DNA of 8,088 bases from Acidimicrobiia bacterium (GTDB taxonomy: Bacteria > Actinomycetota > Acidimicrobiia > Acidimicrobiales > Ilumatobacteraceae). Location: NCBI GenBank assembly GCA_013821025.1, contig JACDHN010000104.1, positions 1-8,088 of the forward strand. Reading direction: 5' to 3'. A program made the translations under genes and the position numbers. The notes beneath the pieces were generated by a model. That model was not told the origin of the DNA. It made no database searches and saw nothing but the letters and a program-made list of their open reading frames with translations. This document shows positions 4,665-8,088 of the stretch, one piece after another (within the stretch, counting starts at the first letter, position 1; each line of letters begins with the position of its first letter).

Positions 4665-6299
4665 ATGACAGATCCACAGCTGGCGCAGGACCGGGGGCCA
4701 ACCGACGTGCCGATGCTCGACGAGACGATCGGCGCCAACCTCGCCCGAACCGTTGCCGAGCACGGTGACAACGAAGCCCTCGTGTCGCGGCACCAGGGGA
4801 TTCGCTGGACGTACCGGGAGTTCGCCGCCCGCGTGACCGACCTGGCATCGGGTCTGATCGGGTTGGGGCTGGAACCGGGTGACCGGGTGGGGTTGTGGAG
4901 CCCGAACTACGCCGAGTGGACGCTCGTGCAGTACGCCACGGCCGAGATCGGCGTCGTGCTGGTGAACATCAACCCGGCCTACCGCACGCACGAGCTCGCC
5001 TACGCGCTCAACCAGTCGGGCTGCAAGGTGCTGTTCGCCGCCCCGTCGTTCAAGACGTCGGACTACATCGACATGGTCGAGCAGGTGCAGCCCGAGTGCC
5101 CGCGCCTGGAGCGGGCAGTGTTCTTCTGGGAGGACGATTGGGACGAGATCGTCGCCGGGTCACCCGCGGTCGACGAAGCGGCCGTCGCCGAGCGTCGGAC
5201 CGGTCTGCGACCCGACGAACCGATCAACATCCAGTACACGTCGGGCACGACCGGGTTCCCGAAGGGTGCCACGCTGTCGCACCGCAACATTCTGAACAAC
5301 GGCTTCTTCACCACCGAGTTGCAGCGCATCGGTCCCGGCGACCGGGTGTGCATTCCCGTGCCCTTCTACCACTGCTTCGGCATGGTGATGGGCAACCTCG
5401 GCTGCACCACCCACGGGGCGACGATGGTGATCCCGTCGGACGCCTTCGACCCTGTTCACGTGCTCGACACGGTGCAAGCCGAGCGTTGCACGGCGCTGTA
5501 CGGCGTGCCGACCATGTTCATCGCCGAGCTCGGGCTGCCCGAGTTCGCTGCCTACGACCTCACCAGCCTGCGCACCGGCGTGATGGCCGGCTCGCCGTGC
5601 CCGGTGGAGGTGATGAAGGCATGCGTCGACGAGATGCACATGGAGGACGTGACGATCTGTTACGGCATGACCGAGACGTCGCCGGTGTCCACACAGACGC
5701 TGCCCGACGACTCGCTGCATCACCGCACGGCGACCGTCGGGCGTGCCCATCCGCATGTCGAGATCCGCGTCGCCGCTCCGGAGACCGGCGAGACACTCGC
5801 CCGCGGCGAGACCGGCGAGTTCTGCACCCGCGGCTACTCGGTGATGTCGGGCTACTGGGACGACGACGAGCGCACGGCCGAGGCGATCGACAGCGACGGC
5901 TGGATGCACACCGGTGACCTCGCCGTCATGGCCGACGACGGCTACGTCAACATCGTCGGGCGGATCAAGGACATGGTCATTCGGGGTGGTGAGAACGTGT
6001 ACCCACGAGAGATCGAGGAGTTCCTGTACTCCCATCCCGACATCGAAGACGTGCAGGTGATCGGAGTGCCCGACGAGCGTTACGGCGAGGAGCTGATGGC
6101 GTGGGTCAAACTGCGCCTCGGCGCCGACGTGACCGACCACGACCTGCGGGACTTCTGCCAGGGCAAGATCGCCCACTTCAAGGTGCCGCGCTACTTCAAG
6201 TTCGTTGATGAGTTCCCGCTCACCGTCACCGGCAAGGTGCAGAAGTTCAAGATGCGCGATCAAGCCGTCGAAGACCTCCGTTCTGAAAGCGTCAGATAG
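4665..6299 (+). CDS. Fatty-acyl-CoA synthetase (AMP-binding, FadD/ACSF2-like)
   Basis: 544 aa, a full-length member of the adenylate-forming superfamily. It activates a carboxylic (probably medium- or long-chain fatty) acid with ATP to acyl-AMP and then to acyl-CoA, feeding beta-oxidation; cytoplasmic. Motifs in order: P-loop YTSGTTGFPKGATLSHRN (191-208), YGMTETSP (333-340) contacting the adenylate, GWMHTGDLA (412-420) with the ribose-binding Asp, hinge GRIKDMVIRGGENVYP (432-447) and the catalytic lysine Lys524 in TVTGKVQK. HPDIEDVQVIGVPDERYGEE and KIAHFKVPRYF are typical of the fatty-acyl and ACSF2-like branch rather than acetyl-CoA synthetase. The start is fixed by the strong ribosome site and by MTDPQLAQ leading into the expected TIGANLARTVAEHGDNEALV. 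No frameshift or missing residue. The 3' end overlaps the end of pgi by 8 bp, tail to tail. Chain-length preference cannot be read from the sequence. Confidence 0.95.
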   Translation: MTDPQLAQDRGPTDVPMLDETIGANLARTVAEHGDNEALVSRHQGIRWTYREFAARVTDLASGLIGLGLEPGDRVGLWSPNYAEWTLVQYATAEIGVVLVNINPAYRTHELAYALNQSGCKVLFAAPSFKTSDYIDMVEQVQPECPRLERAVFFWEDDWDEIVAGSPAVDEAAVAERRTGLRPDEPINIQYTSGTTGFPKGATLSHRNILNNGFFTTELQRIGPGDRVCIPVPFYHCFGMVMGNLGCTTHGATMVIPSDAFDPVHVLDTVQAERCTALYGVPTMFIAELGLPEFAAYDLTSLRTGVMAGSPCPVEVMKACVDEMHMEDVTICYGMTETSPVSTQTLPDDSLHHRTATVGRAHPHVEIRVAAPETGETLARGETGEFCTRGYSVMSGYWDDDERTAEAIDSDGWMHTGDLAVMADDGYVNIVGRIKDMVIRGGENVYPREIEEFLYSHPDIEDVQVIGVPDERYGEELMAWVKLRLGADVTDHDLRDFCQGKIAHFKVPRYFKFVDEFPLTVTGKVQKFKMRDQAVEDLRSESVR

Positions 6300-7884
6300 G
6301 GGGTGGGCGGTGGGTGCGGTACCAGTCGATGAGGGCGGAGGTCGACGGGTCGTGCGTGGCCGCAGCACTGGTGGCGATGCCGGTGAGCTCGGGCGTGATG
6401 GTGTTGGCCAGCTCCTTTCCCAGCTCGACGCCCCACTGGTCGAAGCTGTCGATGTCCCACACCACGCCCTGAACGAACACGATGTGCTCGTACATGGCGA
6501 TCAGCTGACCGAGCACTGCCGGCGTCAAGACGGGCGCCGTGATGGTGGTGCTCGGGCGATTGCCGTCGAAGCGGCGGTGCGGCTCAGCGTCGTTCTCTCG
6601 CCCGAACGCCAGTGCCTCCGCCTGGGCGATCATGTTGGCGATCAGCAGGTCGTGGTGGTCGACGAGCCCGTGGTGCGGGATGGCGAAGCCGATGAAGTCG
6701 ACCGGCACGATGGGGGTGCCCTGGTGTAGCAACTGGTAGAACGCATGCTGGCCGTTCGTCCCCGGCTCGCCCCACACGATCGGACCGGTCGGCGTCGTGA
6801 CGCGGGTGCCGTCGAGGCGCACCGACTTGCCGTTCGACTCCATGTCGAGCTGCTGCAGGTAGGCCGGGAAGCGGGCCAGCTCCTGGGCGTACGGCAGGAC
6901 GGCTTTTGTCTCGGCGCCCAGCACATTGCCGTTCCACAGCCCTATCAGGGCCAGCAACACGGGTACGTTCTCGGTGTTCGGCGCGGTGCGGAAGTGCTCG
7001 TCGATGACTCGGAAGCCGTGCAGGAACTCGTCGAACCCGTCTGGTCCGATGGCGACCATCAGCGCCAGGCCGATGGCCGACCCGACCGAGTACCGGCCAC
7101 CGACCCAGTCCCAGAACCCGAACATGTTCTCGGTGTCGATGCCGAACTCGCCCACCTCGACGGCGTTCGTGCTCACGGCGACGAAGTGATCGGCGACGGC
7201 GTCATCGCCGAGTGCGCCCACGAGCCAAGCCCTGGCTGTCGTGGCGTTCGTGATCGTCTCGATGGTCGTGAACGTCTTCGACGCCACGATGAAGAGCGTC
7301 TCGGCCGGGTCGAGCCCGTCGAGGGCGGCGGTGATGTCGGCACCGTCGATGTTGGACACGAACCGGCATTCGATGTCGGGGTGCGCGTAGGCGCGCAGCG
7401 CCCGCTCGGCCATCTCAGGCCCGAGGTGGGAGCCCCCGATGCCGATGTTGATCACGGTGCGGATGCGCTCGCCCGTCGCGCCGAGCCAGTCCCCGCTGCG
7501 CACCCGGTCGGCGAACGCCGCCATCCTTGAGAGCACCTCGTGAACATCGGCCACGACGTCTTGCCCGTCGACGATCAGCTCCGTCCCGAGTGGCGCCCGC
7601 AGGGCCGTGTGCAGCACGGCTCTGTCCTCGGTGACGTTGATGTGTTCACCGGTGAACATCGCCTCCCGGCGGGCGTCGAGCCCGGCAGCGTCGGCCAGCG
7701 CCACGAGAGCGGCGACGATCTCGTCGGTGATGCGTTGCTTCGAGAAGTCGACGCGCAGATCGGCCACCTCCAATCGGTACCGCGTCGCCCGTTCGGGATC
7801 CTCTGCGAACAGTTGCCGCAGGTGAGCCACGCCGGCCAGTTCGTCGAGGCGCACCCATGCCTCGGTCAGCGCGTCGGGATCCAT
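6292..7884 (-). CDS. pgi: Glucose-6-phosphate isomerase
   Basis: 530 aa. Interconverts glucose 6-phosphate and fructose 6-phosphate in glycolysis and gluconeogenesis; cytoplasmic, usually a dimer. Both family signatures are present: DWVGGRYSVGSAIG (259-272) and GVVWDIDSFDQWGVELGK (473-490). The phosphate-binding loops INIGIGGSHLG (145-155) and ASKTFTTIET (201-210) are intact. Active-site residues, by comparison with mammalian enzymes, are Arg264, the catalytic base Glu349 in MESNGK, His380 in GTNGQHAF and Lys490. Start choice: ATG 7884 opens with MDPDALTEAWVRLDELAG, as in the family, and has TAGCGT 7 nt upstream (leaderless). An upstream in-frame ATG at 8019 would add 45 Arg/Pro/Ser/Thr-rich residues and overlap the preceding gene, so it is rejected. 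No frameshifts. It ends with RPPPI and TGA inside the end of the acyl-CoA synthetase gene. Confidence 0.97.
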   Translation of the reverse strand: MDPDALTEAWVRLDELAGVAHLRQLFAEDPERATRYRLEVADLRVDFSKQRITDEIVAALVALADAAGLDARREAMFTGEHINVTEDRAVLHTALRAPLGTELIVDGQDVVADVHEVLSRMAAFADRVRSGDWLGATGERIRTVINIGIGGSHLGPEMAERALRAYAHPDIECRFVSNIDGADITAALDGLDPAETLFIVASKTFTTIETITNATTARAWLVGALGDDAVADHFVAVSTNAVEVGEFGIDTENMFGFWDWVGGRYSVGSAIGLALMVAIGPDGFDEFLHGFRVIDEHFRTAPNTENVPVLLALIGLWNGNVLGAETKAVLPYAQELARFPAYLQQLDMESNGKSVRLDGTRVTTPTGPIVWGEPGTNGQHAFYQLLHQGTPIVPVDFIGFAIPHHGLVDHHDLLIANMIAQAEALAFGRENDAEPHRRFDGNRPSTTITAPVLTPAVLGQLIAMYEHIVFVQGVVWDIDSFDQWGVELGKELANTITPELTGIATSAAATHDPSTSALIDWYRTHRPPPI

Positions 7885-7891
7885 CGAGCCG

Positions 7892-7897
7892 ACGCTA
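7892..7897 (-). promoter_or_regulatory. Candidate -10 box (TAGCGT) of a leaderless pgi transcript
   Basis: On the minus strand TAGCGT (TANNNT pattern) is followed by 7 nt and then ATG 7884. There is no Shine-Dalgarno sequence between them. The geometry is the same as at the dehydrogenase start. A perfect 10-bp palindrome GCCGGCCGGC (7913-7922) lies just upstream in the -35 region; in DNA this GC-rich it may be chance, or it may be an operator. Confidence 0.4.
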
Positions 7898-7954
7898 CTG
7901 GGGCAGCAGTGAGCCGGCCGGCGCCTCTGGAATCTGACCATACCGACACCGCTG

Positions 7955-8088
7955 TCAGCCGTTGGCTCGTTGTGGGTGCGGTTCGTTGAAGTGGATGGCC
8001 CAGCGGTCGAGGCGTTCACCTATCGGGTGCGTGTACCTGCCTGACGGTTCGGGTGGTGGGCTGGTGGGTTTGGCCGGGTCGGCGGCGG
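7955..8088 (-). CDS. C-terminus of an unrecognised protein, truncated by window edge
   Basis: A minus-strand frame enters from the right edge and ends at TGA (7957-7955). The 43 visible residues begin with a Pro/Ser/Thr-rich linker (AADPAKPTSPPPEPSG), followed by RYTHPIGERLDRWAIHFNEP and HPQRANG. The second half has a normal protein composition and GC-rich third positions; the other two minus frames give basic Pro/Arg-rich sequence and stop sooner. Pro-rich linkers before a short conserved tail occur in HNH/13E12-repeat type proteins of actinobacteria, but no catalytic motif is visible here, so this is only a guess. The gene lies upstream of pgi on the same strand with a 70-nt gap. Confidence 0.45.
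   Translation of the reverse strand, partial: AADPAKPTSPPPEPSGRYTHPIGERLDRWAIHFNEPHPQRANG

Noticed and set aside
5160..6368. Long minus-strand open frame (402 codons) opposite the acyl-CoA synthetase
   Set aside because: It is antisense to an unmistakable gene; its His/Arg/Val/Gly-rich translation is the mirror of GC-rich codons and has no family motif.
6745..7530. Plus-strand open frame (261 codons) opposite pgi
   Set aside because: It is antisense to pgi, which has both family signatures and all catalytic residues; the translation shows no motif.
7885..8019. Upstream start of pgi at ATG 8019
   Set aside because: The extra 45 residues are low-complexity and unlike the family, and the extension would overlap the preceding gene's coding end and the likely leaderless promoter.
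1..8088. CRISPR arrays, tRNA or rRNA genes, insertion sequences
   Set aside because: No regularly spaced repeats, no tRNA-like GTTCRA-type core within a cloverleaf, and no transposase motifs or terminal inverted repeats were seen when reading both strands.

Overview
The window is strongly GC-rich. Its genes use GTG as well as ATG starts, and at least two promoters look leaderless (a TANNNT box 7 nt before the start codon). This suggests a high-GC actinobacterium; a marine or freshwater Acidimicrobiia-type organism is a reasonable guess, but no rRNA or other phylogenetic marker is present to prove it.

Layout. At the left edge, on the minus strand, is the NAD-binding N-terminus of a 3-hydroxyacyl-CoA dehydrogenase that runs out of the window. 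Next comes about 590 nt with no convincing gene except a weak minus-strand small ORF (477-620). From 814 to 4577, on the plus strand, lies an accessory block: a streptogrisin/alpha-lytic-type S1 serine protease split by a frameshift (814-1233 and 1275-2189), a lipoprotein made of two tandem copies of one about 118-residue domain (2190-3188), and a beta-lactamase-fold serine-hydrolase gene broken by two to three single-base indels with eroded active-site motifs (3248-4577). After it come two intact housekeeping genes placed tail to tail: an acyl-CoA synthetase (4665-6299, +) and glucose-6-phosphate isomerase pgi (6292-7884, -), whose ends overlap by 8 bp. The last 134 bases hold the C-terminus of an unrecognised minus-strand protein.

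How the parts fit. The dehydrogenase and acyl-CoA synthetase belong to fatty-acid (beta-oxidation) metabolism and flank the accessory block. pgi is central glycolysis/gluconeogenesis. The protease and lipoprotein are directly abutted (stop codon followed immediately by a GTG start, same frame) and are probably expressed together as an envelope or exported pair. The indels are concentrated in the accessory block, while about 3.2 kb of acyl-CoA synthetase plus pgi reads without a break. This favours real gene decay over general sequence error, but raw-read confirmation is needed.

No rRNA, tRNA, CRISPR array, insertion sequence or clear rho-independent terminator was seen. The most unusual items are the duplicated-domain lipoprotein coupled to the protease, and the decaying hydrolase in which all three canonical catalytic motifs are altered. 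I do not see convincing evidence for a wholly new multi-gene system.
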